Assembly (NCBI GenBank): GCA_036924085.1
Contig: JAVGWX010000019.1
Location: 18,982,631-19,046,630, forward strand
DNA: 64,000 nt
Direction: 5' to 3'
DNA from: Ariolimax columbianus
Taxonomy: Eukaryota; Mollusca; Gastropoda; Stylommatophora; Arionidae
The notes below the pieces were generated by a model that made no database searches, was not told the origin of the DNA, and saw only the letters and a list, made by a program, of their open reading frames with translations. Made by a program: the position numbers and the translations under genes. Shown one piece after another: positions 41,474 through 52,799 of this stretch. Numbering within the stretch: position 1 is the stretch's first letter; each line of letters begins with the position of its first letter.

Positions 41474-41821
41474 TTGCACTTTGGTTGGGCTGCCTTCTGA
41501 GAGTGCACAAACCTTACATATGTACATACAGATGCACACATGCATCCAAGTACTGGTTTATGCGTCTTAATATCGCCCAATTTGACTACGGTCTGGGGTT
41601 TGGGGTAGAATAGGCGCGCCTCCGCCAGTAGAAACTAGTGAGGCAAACAGGTTGCACTTTGGTTGGGCTACCTTCTGAGAGTGCACAAACCTTACATATG
41701 TACATACAGACGCACGAATGCATCCAAGCACTGGTTTATGCGTCTTAATATCGCCCAATTTGACTACGGTCTGGGGTAGAATAGGCGCGCCTCCGCCAGT
41801 AGAAACTAGTGAGGCAAACAG
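41474..41821. repeat. 178-bp tandem duplication
   Basis: Two copies (41474-41651, 41652-41821) starting TTGCACTTTGGTTGGGCT and ending GAAACTAGTGAGGCAAACAG, each with GGCGCGCC. The second lacks an 8-bp GTTTGGGG. Very recent duplication. Confidence 0.93.
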
Positions 41822-41829
41822 GTAAAATT

Positions 41830-42356
41830 AAAAATAAAACACGTTTTTATTTAATATGACATGTCCGTTTGCGTGGGTTCTATTTTTTTCTCCTAGTTTA
41901 GCAAACTTCCCTATAACATAGTAAGCTGAACCCGTGTACACATCATCTAGGAGTGCCACCCGTTAATCTATCAAATTTGTATTTCTGTAGTTACACAAAT
42001 AAAAAAACAAACATTTATAAGCTTCTATTTAACTGACCATTGTCCGTTTGCGTGGACTCCTATTTAAACCAACTTTCCCCCTAACCTTGAGAACTGAGGC
42101 TTTGTACACATCCTCTAATAGTGCGATCAGCTAATCTATCAGCTTTTGGACATCTGCCGGCGGATTGTGTGTATGGAAGGGTGGCGGATACATATATATT
42201 AAAGACGTATCTCACGACAGCATCCACGTGGCTATTGGTGTCCGTAAGTGGACAACAAAGAATTGTTTATACCGAGCCTGCAAAATAAGAATAATGTGGG
42301 TTGCATGTGCTACCAACTTTAACAAGCAATACCCACTCTATGACGGTAAGATACCA
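41830..42356. other. diverged direct duplication, otherwise unassigned
   Basis: TGTCCGTTTGCGTGG ... CCTATAACATAG / CTAATCTATCA occurs twice about 180 bp apart (41862 and 42042). 42165-42350 is an undirected open stretch without a domain. Confidence 0.4.
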
Positions 42357-43101
42357 TTTTTAGAACAGCCTGTATAGCAACAACCCCCCCCCCCCCCATA
42401 GGACGGAGAGATAACCATTTTTAGAACAGCCTGTATAGCCACAACCCCCCATAGGACGGAGAGATACCATTTTTAGAACAGCCTGTATAGCAACATCCCC
42501 CATATGACGGAGAGATACCATTTTTAGAACAGCCTGTATAGCAGCATCCCCCATATGACGGAGAGATACCATTTTTAGAACAGCCTGTATAGCAACACCC
42601 CCCATAGGACGAAGAGATACCATTTTTAGAACAGCCTGTATAGCAACAACCCCCCATAGGACGGAGAGATACCATTTTTAGAACAGCCTGTATAGCAACA
42701 ACCCCCCATAGGACGGAGAGATACCATTTTTAGAACAGCCTGTATAGCAACAACCCCGCATAGGACGGAGAGATACCATTTTTAGAACAGCCTGTATAGC
42801 AACATCCCCCATATGACGGAGAGATACCATTTTTAGAACAGCCTGTATAGCAACATCCCCCATATGACGGAGAGATACCATTTTTAGAACAGCCTGTATA
42901 GCAACACCCCCCATAGGACGAAGAGATACCATTTTTAGAACAGCCTGTATAGCAACAACCCCCATAGGACGGAGAGATACCATTTTTAGAACAGCCTGTA
43001 TAGCAACATCCCCCATAGGACGGAGAGATACTATTTTTAGAACATCATTTATAGCAACAACCCCCATAGGACGGAGAGATACCATTTTTAGAACATCATT
43101 T
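42357..43101. repeat. about 52-bp minisatellite
   Basis: About 14 units of ACCATTTTTAGAACAGCCTG, TATAGCAACAACCCCCCATA, GGACGGAGAGAT; the C run varies from 4 to 12. The last units change AACAGCCTG to AACATCATT. The array resumes after a SINE-1 at 43457-43512. Confidence 0.95.
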
Positions 43102-43456
43102 GGGATCAAGATGATGAGCTGCAGTGGTCAGCGACCCATAGTTGACTGCTAGCGTCAGGGCCAGCGAACCAAAGCTGCCAAGACCCTTCTACACCTCCAC
43201 GCGGTGATCCTGGATAACAGGCTGTAGCAGGGCAGACTGACTCAGGAGAAGAGATCGAAAAGGGAATGCTTGCTAGCCCGGTACTAAAAAAATTAATTGC
43301 TTGCTGAAGTCGGATGTGTTGGACCGAAAGGTGCAAATATCGCAGTCAAGCTGTAAACTACGACACAACGCATTCCGTTCTCTGAACTACATTCTGCTAC
43401 TTAAGTCTTTTTCAGGGTTTGGTAGCGGGAGATTGAGAACGAACGAAGCCAAGCCA
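43102..43456 (+). mobile_element. SINE-1 copy inserted in the 52-bp array, 12-bp duplication
   Basis: Flanked by agaacatcattt at 43090-43101 and 43457-43468. Full-length from GGGATCAAGATGATGAGC to GAACGAACGAAGCCAAGCC (an altered tail). Confidence 0.93.
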
Positions 43457-43589
43457 AGAACATCATTTATAGCAACAACCACCACAGGGCGGGAAAATAT
43501 CATTTTTAGAACATACTTTTTCATGTGATTAAATAACAGCCGAGATGATACAAGCAGACGGATAAGACAGCGCTCGAATATACCCCAAA

Positions 43590-44160
43590 TTGCGTTCCGC
43601 AAAATATGGCAGACATGAAAATGGTCCACAGATCAGAAGAGATAAATTCATATACTACTACCAAGGAAGGTTATATGAGGTTTTGCAGGAATTACCTAAC
43701 TATAGTCCTCATAAGTCACACCAGTAAGATATTGCTACACACCCTCTTGAAAAGGATGCAACAGAAGCTCGAAATATACATTCATGAAGTACATGCGGGT
43801 TTTCGTGTAGGGAGAGGCACTAGAAAGCACATATTCAATCCCAGGATTATTAGACAAAAAATGTAGAGAATTCATTGTTGACCTACATATCTGTTTTATC
43901 GACTACACTTACACTTTTGAATGCGTACACCCCCAGCATTTATGAGAAAGCAATGGATAACATGGATTTCCCGAAACACATTACACACCTCACCGCACAC
44001 ACGTACTACGAACAGCACCGTAAGGAAAGATGGAGAAACATCAGATTGGTTTGAAGTTCAGAAATTAGAGAGACACAGTTCTGGCATGACCATCTTTCTA
44101 AAGATGGCCATGGTTATATCCTCTCCTCGTATATGTTTAAGATTTATGCTGAAAATATAA
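43590..44160 (+). pseudogene. LINE RT fragment (fingers/palm)
   Basis: Frames include SKILLHTLLKRMQQKLEIYI, HEVHAGFRVGRGTRKHIFN and later RKDGETSDWFEVQKLERH, the 'QAGFR.GRGT' and 'SDWFE...RQG' boxes of endonuclease-RT LINEs. Stops and frame breaks between. A truncated SINE-1 follows directly. Confidence 0.75.
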
Positions 44161-44161
44161 T

Positions 44162-44318
44162 TGTTGCTGAAGTCGGATGCGTCGGACGGAAAGGTGCAAA
44201 TATCGCAGTCAAGCTGTAAACTACGACACAACGCATCCCGTTCTTCGGACAACATCCTGCTACTTGCAAAGCCCTTTTCAGTACTTGGTAGCGGGAGTTT
44301 GAGAACAAAGAAAGAAAA
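44162..44318 (+). mobile_element. SINE-1 3' half
   Basis: Starts at the core GCTGAAGTCGGATGCGTCGG and ends GAGAACAAAGAAAGAAAAA. Confidence 0.88.
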
Positions 44319-44544
44319 ATACCATCCCCAAAATCCGGGGTACAAGATGGGTTAGAAAATCTCACTGTGTCAACAACAACAACAAAACATACAGAGGCAC
44401 ATAATTTATATCTAAACACACACAAAATAAAATGATGACAACAAAGTGGTGACCAAATAAAAAAAAATGCAACAGAGGATGTAAAAAAAAATTGATTATT
44501 TGCCAAATCAACAATACTGGCGACTGTTCAATACAAGTTAATCG

Positions 44545-44800
44545 ATGATTTCAGCTGCCCTACATAAACTAAGGCAGATTAAAAATGTATGACAGGACAC
44601 ACGCATGAAGACGAAGATCCAACTGATCAAGTCATGTATTTTATATGTGGCAAGATACGGTTGTGAGACATTGACAATAAACATAGCAATTGTAAAAAAG
44701 ATACATTTTCAAATGAAGTATATAAAAGAAGTCTGAAAATATTGTGCACAGAGAAGACAACATACATAGAAATTCTACAGGAACAAAATAGGCAACAGTA
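44545..44800 (+). pseudogene. LINE RT C-terminal fragment
   Basis: IQLIKSCILYVARYGCETLT and a following KKIHFQMK resemble 'K..L.RS...YGCETWT' of endonuclease-RT LINEs. Short and decayed. Confidence 0.5.
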
Positions 44801-44805
44801 CACGG

Positions 44806-45175
44806 AGTGGTCTGTCGGGGTCTTTGTGCATGACAAGGACAAGAATATCACCACTGCCTCACACAGAGCATGTTGTAAGAGGCGACTAACTGTGCGACAT
44901 GGCATAACACCGGCCATGGTTAGGTGGTTTGTTTAGAGCAGCATAGATGGCGCCTAACATGCTGCGGGTCTACTTTGCTCTAGTGTTTGAGTCTATTAAG
45001 ATGGAATCGCATATCCATTAACCACCCTTCCTAAGCGCTTGTCCCAACGCAGTGGAGTATTAAGCTGCTCGATCATAGCCCGGTAAGCAGGAAATCATTC
45101 TCCCGGCTTCATCCAGCTCATACCAGAGCTGGGACCTGCACAGAGACATCTGTCACTGTAGAATTACAGGTTGAC
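44806..45175 (-). repeat. R1 repeat, near full-length copy
   Basis: Begins GTGGTCTGTCGGGGTCTTTG and ends with TTACAGGTTGACT; contains GGTTAGGTGGTTTGTTTAGA and CCGGCTTCATCCAGCTCATA. Same length as 55633-56003. Confidence 0.88.
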
Positions 45176-45261
45176 TAAGAACTAAGAACAAGGACAAAGT
45201 TCAGATATTTCAGTTATATGAAAAGTTACACTACTTTGGAAAGGATGATAGTGGAAGACTT

Positions 45262-45629
45262 TGTACTTAGGAAGAGTGTTCACACAAGACGTTGGTATCT
45301 TAGGAAGAGTGTTCACACAAGACGTTGGTATCTTAGGAAGAGTGTTCACACACGATGTTGGTATCTTAGGAAGAGTGTTCACACAAGACGTTGGTATCTT
45401 AGGAAGAGTGTTCACACAAGACGTTGGTATCTTAGGAAGAGTGTTCACACAAGACGTTGGTATCTTAGGAAGAGTGTTCACACAAGACGTTGGTATCTTA
45501 GGAAGAGTGTTCACACAAGACGTTGGTATCTTAGGAAGAGTGTTCACACAAGACGTTGGTATCTTAGGAAGAGTGTTCACACAAGACGTTGGTATCTTAG
45601 GAAGAGTGTTCACACAAGACGTTGGTATC
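45262..45629. repeat. 33-bp minisatellite, 11 units
   Basis: Unit CTTAGGAAGAGTGTTCACAC plus AAGACGTTGGTAT. Both strands stay open because 33 is a multiple of 3. It lies within LINE RT sequence, just upstream of the YADD box. Confidence 0.95.
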
Positions 45630-46430
45630 CAGACATTACTGACAGTTTGAAGATGTCCATTGGAGGAGTTGCAATTAATAATCTTAGATATGCGGATGAT
45701 ACAGTTTTGATGGCAAAACGTGAACAAGAATTACAGGAGCTTGTGACAACAATATTCAAAATAAGTCAAAAGTTTGGGTTAGACATAAACATAAAGGAAA
45801 CAAAACTATGATTATTGGGAAAAGTGACAAGAAACCATGTATTCAGATAAAAATAAAAGATCAACTACTTGAACAGGTACATAGTTTCTCCTATATAGGT
45901 CACATAATAACGAAAAGGGCAACTGTCAAAAAGAAATCAGAAAGGGAATAGGTATGGCCAAGATGGTACGCGACACATACTGACATCCAAACAGATAAAT
46001 CAGAATTTGAAAATGAGAATTGTCAGGTGTTATGTATACTCGTCACTATTTTATGGCGCAGAAACATGGACACTGAATAACAAATTCGAAAAGAGTATTG
46101 TAGTTTTCTGAATTTCGATATATAGAAGATTGGATCGCATTTCTTGGAAACAGAAGAAAACACATTTGGAGTTTGAAGGTATTGAAAACGTTAGGGGTGA
46201 AAAGAGAATTAATGACCGAAATCCAGGGTTAGACAGTTACGTTATTTTGGCCATATAATAAGACATACCTCTTTGTTGAAGACCATACTGGAGGGTAGGG
46301 TGGAAAGCGGGTATTCAAGAGGCAGCCAATGTTTTAAGTGGGTGGAAACCATCAGGATATGGACTGGAAAAAGCCTCTCAGATTGTACCATGTGTTAGAT
46401 AATTTCTCTTGTCTTCATGATATTTAACCC
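45630..46430 (+). pseudogene. LINE RT palm and C-terminal region
   Basis: MSIGGVAINNLRYADDTVLM with the YADD catalytic box and KREQELQELVTTI, then a frame break, YVYSSLFYGAETWTLNNKFE, a decayed tail and a GYGLEKASQ-like end. Probably the same insertion as 43590-44160, split by SINE-1, R1 and a minisatellite. Confidence 0.8.
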
Positions 46431-46437
46431 AAGACAT

Positions 46438-46804
46438 GGGAAGGAAGACTAACGTCTGGTCAGGCACAATATACTGATTCGACATGTTAGTCAGGGTCAG
46501 GTAAAACATACAGGTCAAGACCCTCACCTTGGCTCTTTCGTAGTCCTTCCTGGAAACGGGCTGTTTTCATGGCAGCCTGGCTAACAAGGTGAGGGATCGA
46601 CGTGACCCCCGTAGCAGTGAGCGACACGCACATGAAGCCAAGCATAGCACAACCGCATGGAGGGCCCCGGTCCACCTTCATCAGCACGCTCGGGATGTTA
46701 GAAAAACTACTGCAACCCGCAACTGCACGTCCTTTTCAAGGCGCACAAAATAGTAGACCTACTCATTGTGGGCATTCCAAACAACAACAACAACAACAAC
46801 AACC
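46438..46804 (+). mobile_element. SINE-4, plus-oriented full copy
   Basis: GGGAAGGAAGACTAACGTCT through CTGGAAACGGGCTGTTTTCA, CACCTTCATCAGCACGCTCG to a (CAA)n tail at 46780-46803. No certain target duplication. Confidence 0.9.
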
Positions 46805-47620
46805 CACTGTATTAATGTCTACTTTCTGTCACTACAACAAAAACATTGTCCATCATTGTGATGATCTTTTCTAAATAGATTTATACAAATTACGGATTGG
46901 ATTATTCACTACGATATGCTGAAGGTATTGTATTGACAGCCCAGACTGAAACCGACTTCCAGGAAATGTGTTTTTATGGATGTCAGAATGTAAGAAAAGC
47001 TACTGTAACCAGGCAGCAAAGAAATGTCGTTATTGGTTAACTAACGAGCAGCTTCGGAAAACAGCACTATCGCCCCGTCACACACGACCTGACTAGTAAA
47101 AGGTGTTCCCATAGCAGAGACTGTGGTGGGGGATGAAGTGTAAGAGACTTCATTCTGACAGAACCGAGCACTTTCTTGTGTGTACACAGAGTGTGACTAT
47201 TTTCTTTTCTCACTGCTTTTCCCTTTTTCTAAATCAGGTACCAATTGGGTAAACTGAAGAATGTCGAGACGTGATTACCGTTGCCGTGAAAATCCAATCC
47301 TCTAGCTGCTATCTTACTCACGCGCTGATAGGACTATCATGGCCTGAAAGAAGAGTCTAGCCAGAGCTAGTTGTGTGTAAGGGGCTTCCCCTTCTCTTGG
47401 CGAATATACTCCACTTTCAAACAAAAAATACTGTCTTTCTGGTTATATTAGAGACTGCGCGCTATAAATAAATAGTCCCCATCCAAATCTTAACTCTCGT
47501 GAAACGCAATTCGTCCTGAAAATGGGATGTAGGCCTGTAAGACCCACGACACAGTCTTGTATACGTATATGGTCTTATGAGAGACTAACCAACATTAACA
47601 CACGTGACGTGCATACTCAC
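46805..47620. other. intron 1 5' part, mostly unassigned
   Basis: 47215-47265 resembles the SINE-6 core (CAGGTACCAATTGGGTAAAC). The rest looks single-copy and has no domain. It lies just downstream of the candidate first exon's donor. Confidence 0.45.
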
Positions 47621-47680
47621 TGTGTTGACCACGTCATAAAACCAGGAGGTTGAGTCTTGCAGTACGCTCATGGCGTTCAT
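47621..47680 (-). CDS. GRAMD1: GRAMD1 candidate first coding exon
   Basis: ATG at 47680 with G at -3, a second in-frame ATG at 47671, and an in-frame TGA 15 nt upstream, so 47680 is the first possible start. It encodes 20 residues ending SWFYDVVNT, then a perfect donor GTGAGTATG. It ends in phase 0, and the next exon starts in phase 0. The joined reading gives a Ser-Trp-aromatic stretch just before APTYKSR, the same place where vertebrate GRAMD1B has SQSWYNVLSPTYKQR. The upstream side (47700-47850) is richer in CpG than its surroundings and could be a promoter. It could be one of several alternative first exons. The call rests on donor, phase and short similarity only; no transcript evidence is available. 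Confidence 0.55.
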
Positions 47681-47850
47681 GGCGTAGAACTTTCAAAAGC
47701 ACCCCTCGCTAGCGGCGTCTGTTGTTATTTCGCATTGCGAGGTTGTTATCTGAGTGCTTACAAAATGTTTGACTTAAAGATCGTTGTCGCTGCTTTGTTC
47801 AAACTTCTCTTAAGTCGCTTTTTACGATAATCATTTTGAGCTGGTGTGGT
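47681..47850 (-). promoter_or_regulatory. possible GRAMD1 5' UTR/promoter segment
   Basis: The segment upstream of the candidate first exon is unique in the window and has several CpGs (gcgaggggtgc, cgaaataac, aatgcgaaa) in otherwise CpG-poor DNA. It is cut off at 47852 by a 27-bp minisatellite. No TATA box is placed sensibly relative to the ATG. Its role is inferred only from its position. Confidence 0.3.
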
Positions 47851-47851
47851 T

Positions 47852-48337
47852 CTAATCGCCCGGTTTGGTTCTAAGGTTGCACACAAAAGGGTCGGTTCTA
47901 AGGTTAGACACACAGGGTTCGGTTCTAAAGTTGCACACACAAGAGTCAGTTCTAAGGTTGCACACAAAAGGTTCGGTTCCAAGGTTGCACACAGACGGTT
48001 CGGTTCTAAGGTTGCACACAGAAGGTTCGGTTCTAAGGTTGCACACGCAAGGTTCAGTTCTAAGGTTTCACACGCAAGGTTCGGTTCTAAGGTTGCACAC
48101 AGAAGGTTCGGTTCTAAGGTTGCATACAAGGTTCAGTTCTAAGGTTGCACACAAAAGGTTCGGTTCTAAGGTTGCACACAAAAGGTTCAGTTCTAAGGTT
48201 GCACACAAAAGGTTCGGTTCTAAGGTTGCACACAAAAGGTTCAGTTCTAAGGTTGCACACAAAAGGTTCAGTTCTAAGGTTGCACACAAAAGGTTCAGTT
48301 CTAAGGTTGCACACAAAAGGTTCGGTTCTAAGGTTGT
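47852..48337. repeat. 27-bp minisatellite
   Basis: About 18 units of GGTTCGGTTCTAAGGTTGCA plus CACAAAA, with CAG/CGC variants on the left and near-identical units on the right. Multiple-of-3 unit, so all frames are open. Confidence 0.95.
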
Positions 48338-48451
48338 AAAGGCAAGTCATCGAGGAAATATATTGGTCATAGCCCTACAGAAAACTGAAGATTTAGCAAA
48401 CCAGTATCTAACATAATAATTCTCAAGTATGGTTCACATCAATTCAGAATT

Positions 48452-48605
48452 GTCTGCCGAAGACGGATGTGTGCAAATATCGCAGTCAAGCTGTAAACTA
48501 GCGACACAACGCATTCCGTTCTCCTGACTACGTTCTGCTACTTGCAAAGCCCTGTTCAGGGCTTGGTAGTGGGATATTGAGAACGAAAGCAGAAGAAGAA
48601 AGAAG
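48452..48605 (+). mobile_element. SINE-1 3' half
   Basis: CTGCCGAAGACGGATGTGTG, GCAGTCAAGCTGTAAACTAG, GGGATATTGAGAACGAAAGC, AGAAGAAGAAAG tail. Confidence 0.88.
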
Positions 48606-48614
48606 AGGCCTACA

Positions 48615-49540
48615 GAAAGTTACATATTTAGCAAACCAGTCTCTAACACAACCATTTTCCAGAATTGGTCACGTCTCTACAGAAAACTCAGAAAACTAAG
48701 ATTTAGCAAACCAGTCTCTAACACAACCATTTTCCAGAATTGGTCACGTCTCTACAGAAAACTCAGAAAACTAAGATTTAGCAAACCAGTCTCTAACCCA
48801 ACCATTTTCCAGAATTGGTCACGTCTCTACAGAAAACTCAGAAAACTAAGATCTAGCAAACCAGTCTCTAACACAACCATTTTCCAGAATTGGTCACGTC
48901 TCTACAGAAAACTCAGAAAACTCAGATTTAGCAAACCAGTCTCTAACACAACCATTTTCCAGAATTGGTCACGTCTCTACAGAAAACTCAGGAAACTAAG
49001 ATTTAGCAAACCAGTCTCTAACACAACCATTTTCCAGAATTGGTCACGTCTCTACAGAAAACTCAGAAAACTAAGATTTAGCAAACCAGTCTCTAACACA
49101 ACCATTTTCCAGAATTGGTCACGTCTCTACAGAAAACTCAGAAAACTAAGATTTAGCAAACCAGTCTCTAATACAGCCATTTTCCAGCATTGGTCACGTC
49201 TCTACAGAAAACTCAGAAAACTAAGATTTAGCAAACCAGTCTCTAATACAGCCATTTTCCAGCATTGGTCACGTCACTACAGAAAGTTAACGATTTAGCA
49301 AACCAATCTCTCTAAAACGGCCATTTTCTAGTACGGTTCACATCACTACAGAAAGTTAACGATTTAGCAAACCAGTCTCTCTAAAACGGCCATTTTCTAG
49401 TACGGTTCACATCACTACAGAAAGTTAACGATTTAGCCAACCAGAGTCGCTAACACAGTCATTTTCTAGTATGGGTCACATCACTACAGAAAATTAAGAA
49501 TTAGCAAGCCAGTCTCTCTAACACAGCCATACTCAAGTAT
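48615..49540. repeat. 75-bp minisatellite with a degenerate right part
   Basis: Nine units with TTTAGCAAACCAGTCTCTAA, CACAACCATTTTCCAGAATT, GGTCACGTCTCTACAGAAAA, then about 62-bp decayed units to 49540. Confidence 0.95.
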
Positions 49541-49547
49541 TGGTCAA

Positions 49548-49905
49548 GATGCTAAGCAGTGCATGCCTGCAGCGGTCAACGACCCAAAGCTGACTGCTAG
49601 CATCAAGGCCAACGAACCAGAGCTGCGAAGACCCTTCTACACCTCCACGCGGTGATCCTGGATAACAGGCTGCAACAGAGCAGGCTGGCTAAGGAGAAGG
49701 ATCGAAGAGGGAAGGCTAACCAGGTACTAAAAAATGCCTACTAAGTCGGATGTGTCGGACTGAAAGGTGCAAATATCACATTCAAGCTGTAAACTACGAT
49801 ATAACTCATTCCGTTATTCGGACAACATCCTGTTACTTGCAAAGTCCTTGTCAAGGCTTGGTAGCAAGAGATTGAGAACGAATGATGAAGAAGCAGCAGA
49901 AGACT
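49548..49905 (+). mobile_element. SINE-1 copy inside the satellite
   Basis: GGTCAAGATGCTAAGCAGTG to GAGAACGAATGATGAAGAAGC. Divides the 75/62-bp units from the 64-bp units. No clean duplication seen. Confidence 0.9.
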
Positions 49906-50950
49906 ACATAAGATATACCAAACCAGTCTCTAACACATCCATTCTCAAGTATTCGTCACATCATTACAGAAGATTTAGCAAACTAGTCATTATCTAACAC
50001 AATCATTCTCAAATATTCGTCACATCATTACAGATAATTTAGTAAACTAGTCATTATCTAACACAATCATTCTCAAGTATTCGTCACATCATTACAGAAG
50101 ATTTAGCAAACTAGTCATTATCTAACACAATCATTCTCAAATATTCGTCACATCATTACAGAAGATTTAGCAAACTAGTTTTTATCTAACACAACCATTC
50201 TCAAATATTCGTCACATCATTACAGAAGATTTAGCAAACTAGTCTTTATCTAACACATCCATTCTCAAATATTCGTCACATCATTACAGAAGATTTAGCA
50301 AACTAGTCCTTATCTAACACATCCATTCTCAAATATTCGTCACATCATTACAGAAGATTTAGCAAACTAGTCCTTATCTAACACATCCATTCTCAAATAT
50401 TCATCACATCATTACAGAAGATTTAGCAAACTAGTCTTTATCTAACACATCCATTCTCAAATATTCGTCACATCATTACAGAAGATTTAGCAAACTAGTC
50501 CTTATCTAACACATCCATTCTCAAATATTCGTCACATCATTACAGAAGATTTAGCAAACTAGTCCTTATCTAACACATCCATTCTCAAATATTCGTCACA
50601 TCATTACAGAAGATTGAGCAAACTAGTCCTTATCTAACACATCCATTCTCAAATATTCGTTACATCATTACAGAAGATTGAGCAAACTAGTCCTTATCTA
50701 AAACATCCATTCTCAAATATTCGTCACATCATTACAGAAGATTTAGCAAACTAGTCCTTATCTAACACATCCATTCTCAAATATTCGTCACATCATTACA
50801 GAAGATTTAGCAAACTAGTCCTTATCTAACACATCCATTCTCAAATATTCGTCACATCATTACAGAAGATTTAGCAAACTAGTCTTTATCTAACACAGCG
50901 ATTCTCAAGTTTTAGTCTCATCACTACAGACGATATAGCAAACCAACCTC
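49906..50950. repeat. 64-65-bp minisatellite
   Basis: About 16 units of CATTCTCAAATATTCGTCAC, ATCATTACAGAAGATTTAGC, AAACTAGTCCTTATCTAACA; related to the 75-bp unit to the left. Confidence 0.95.
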
Positions 50951-51390
50951 TAACACAGCCGTTCTCATGTATTGGCCATAGCAGAACAATTATGTGTAAT
51001 CCGTCCTATTCGCTCATCGCTGTACCTAAATGAATTTGGTGGCTTCATCCCAAAGCTAATAAATATTTCACCACACTTCGATCTCCGATAAATGAAAGGC
51101 TGTATCACTATAGCCATCCCAACAACGCACACCCCATGTCTGAGCTTGTCAAACGAAAGCTAGTAAGTCATTCTGGGGCAGAAGTCTGTAATATACTAAT
51201 GGTCATTAGACTGGCAGAGTGGTTATACCGATTATCTCCTGCAATAATGAAACGGGTTTATGACAATTTAGTGGAGTGTCGCTGTATATCTAGCTGTGCA
51301 AATGGGAACCTAAATCTGTCTTAAATAAAGATGGTTAAGTGTCAAGAGAAAACAATAACTAACCCCACTAAATAATGCTTACATGTGATA
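50951..51390. other. unassigned
   Basis: A plus-strand open stretch 51136-51324 shows no recognised domain; nothing else seen. Confidence 0.35.
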
Positions 51391-51399
51391 GGGGCGCAA

Positions 51400-51715
51400 G
51401 GAGGGGGGGGGCGGCTGAGATGCAGCACCGTGAATGACCAGCGAATGAGCACGCAGCGACTGATAGCTGGTTACTTACGTCATGGTCAACGAATGACAGG
51501 TGATCAAGACCTCATTCTGCCTCCAAATGTCGGTCTTGAAAATAGGCTGCACTCGTGTAGTCTAAGCGAATGGAGATCGAAGAGGGAAGGTAAACCCGGC
51601 CCCCAAAATGGCGTGCTGAGGCCGAATATATCGAGCCGAAAGGTCGCAAACTACGACGCAAAGTCAGAACGTTCTTTTCCGTGTGAACATAGGGAAGAAA
51701 GAAAATACGAGGGGA
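51400..51715 (+). mobile_element. SINE-2 copy
   Basis: CAGCGACTGATAGCTGGTTA, GGTCAACGAATGACAGGTGA head, GCTGAGGCCGAATATATCGA core, GTCGCAAACTACGACGCAAA; tail decayed to GAAGAAAG. Confidence 0.75.
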
Positions 51716-51879
51716 AGTCAAAAGCTAACCGTAATATTTTGTGATTAACAGAATGCTATGTTAAAATTATTGCTTTTCATATGTCAGGCAGGGAGAGACA
51801 TACAGAGATGGTCAGACAACTTTACAGTCAAAGGACAGAGTCACATGAAGAGACATGCTCAGACAACGTTACAGCCAGA

Positions 51880-52645
51880 TTATAGGGTCACATGGAGAGA
51901 CACAATAAATACGCCACACACACATATACACGTCGTAAGTGGACAGATGAGACGTGCTGAAGAACACATCTCTCTCACACACAGCCACGATGCAAGTTGA
52001 CAAGATGAGACACGCTGATGAACACGTCAGATACGACGTAGGTGAACGGAACAGACACGCCGATGAACACGTCACACACACACAGAGACACACATGCGTA
52101 AGTGGACAGAACAGACACGCTCATGAACACGTCACACATACAAATACGCACATGACGTAGGTGGACAGAATAGATACACTGATGAACACGTCACACATGA
52201 CGTAGGTGGACAGAACAGACACGCTGATGAACATGTCACACACACACACGACTTAAGTGGACAGAACACACATGCTGATGAACATGTCACACACACACAC
52301 ACACGACGTAAGTGGACAGAACAAACACGCAGATGAACGCCACACACACACACGACTTAAGTGGACAGAACACACATGCTGATGAACACGTCACACACAC
52401 ACGACGTAAGTGGACAGAACAAACACGCAGATGAACACGTTACACGTGACGTTGGTGGACAGAACAGACCCGCTGATGAACACGTCACACACACACACCT
52501 TAAGTGGACAGAACACACATGCTGATGAACACGTCACACACACGCCCGACATTAGTGGACAGAACAAACACGCAGATGAACGTCACACATGACGTAGATG
52601 GACAGAACAGACACGCTGATGAACACGTCACACACGATGCAAGTG
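51880..52645. repeat. about 50-60-bp minisatellite with CA runs
   Basis: Units of GTAGGTGGACAGAACAGACA, CGCTGATGAACACGTCACAC and a variable CA run; about 14 units. Confidence 0.93.
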
Positions 52646-52799
52646 GCTGTCCTGCAACTCATGTATCCAAAGATCCACTATACTGTAACCTCTATCCCAC
52701 AATCCCACACGACAGTATCACCGTTTACTATACGAGAGCGAAGAAGCCATACACCAACATATGACTCCGCGAAAGACGCAATATGAAAAATCAACATAA

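Larger units (their letters stand above)
9839..47680 (-). other. GRAMD1: GRAMD1/Aster gene locus, seven exons (span)
   Basis: Gene-level entry joining the seven minus-strand exons listed separately. Aster proteins (GRAMD1A/B/C in vertebrates) are ER-anchored proteins that bind plasma-membrane phosphatidylserine/cholesterol through the GRAM domain and move cholesterol to the ER through the ASTER (VASt) domain. Intron phases are 0,1,0,0,0,1 and agree at every junction. Introns are about 14.7, 5.0, 1.7, 4.0, 6.7 and 4.6 kb and are almost wholly repeats. The remaining ASTER domain, transmembrane helix and C-terminus were not found left of 9839 and presumably lie outside the window. Confidence 0.88.

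Noticed and set aside
42360..43109. Cys-rich repeat frames (GCCYTGCSKNG type)
   Set aside because: 52-bp array with variable C runs; frames shift from unit to unit.
45182..45811. Open frames on both strands with 11-residue repeats
   Set aside because: Produced by a 33-bp array; only the part after 45640 with YADD is meaningful (LINE RT).
47758..48416. Repeat proteins on both strands (GSVLRLHTK, LEPNLLCAT types)
   Set aside because: 27-bp minisatellite; all frames open by arithmetic.
48615..50950. CRISPR-like array of spaced repeats
   Set aside because: Units are contiguous without unique spacers, and the DNA is eukaryotic.
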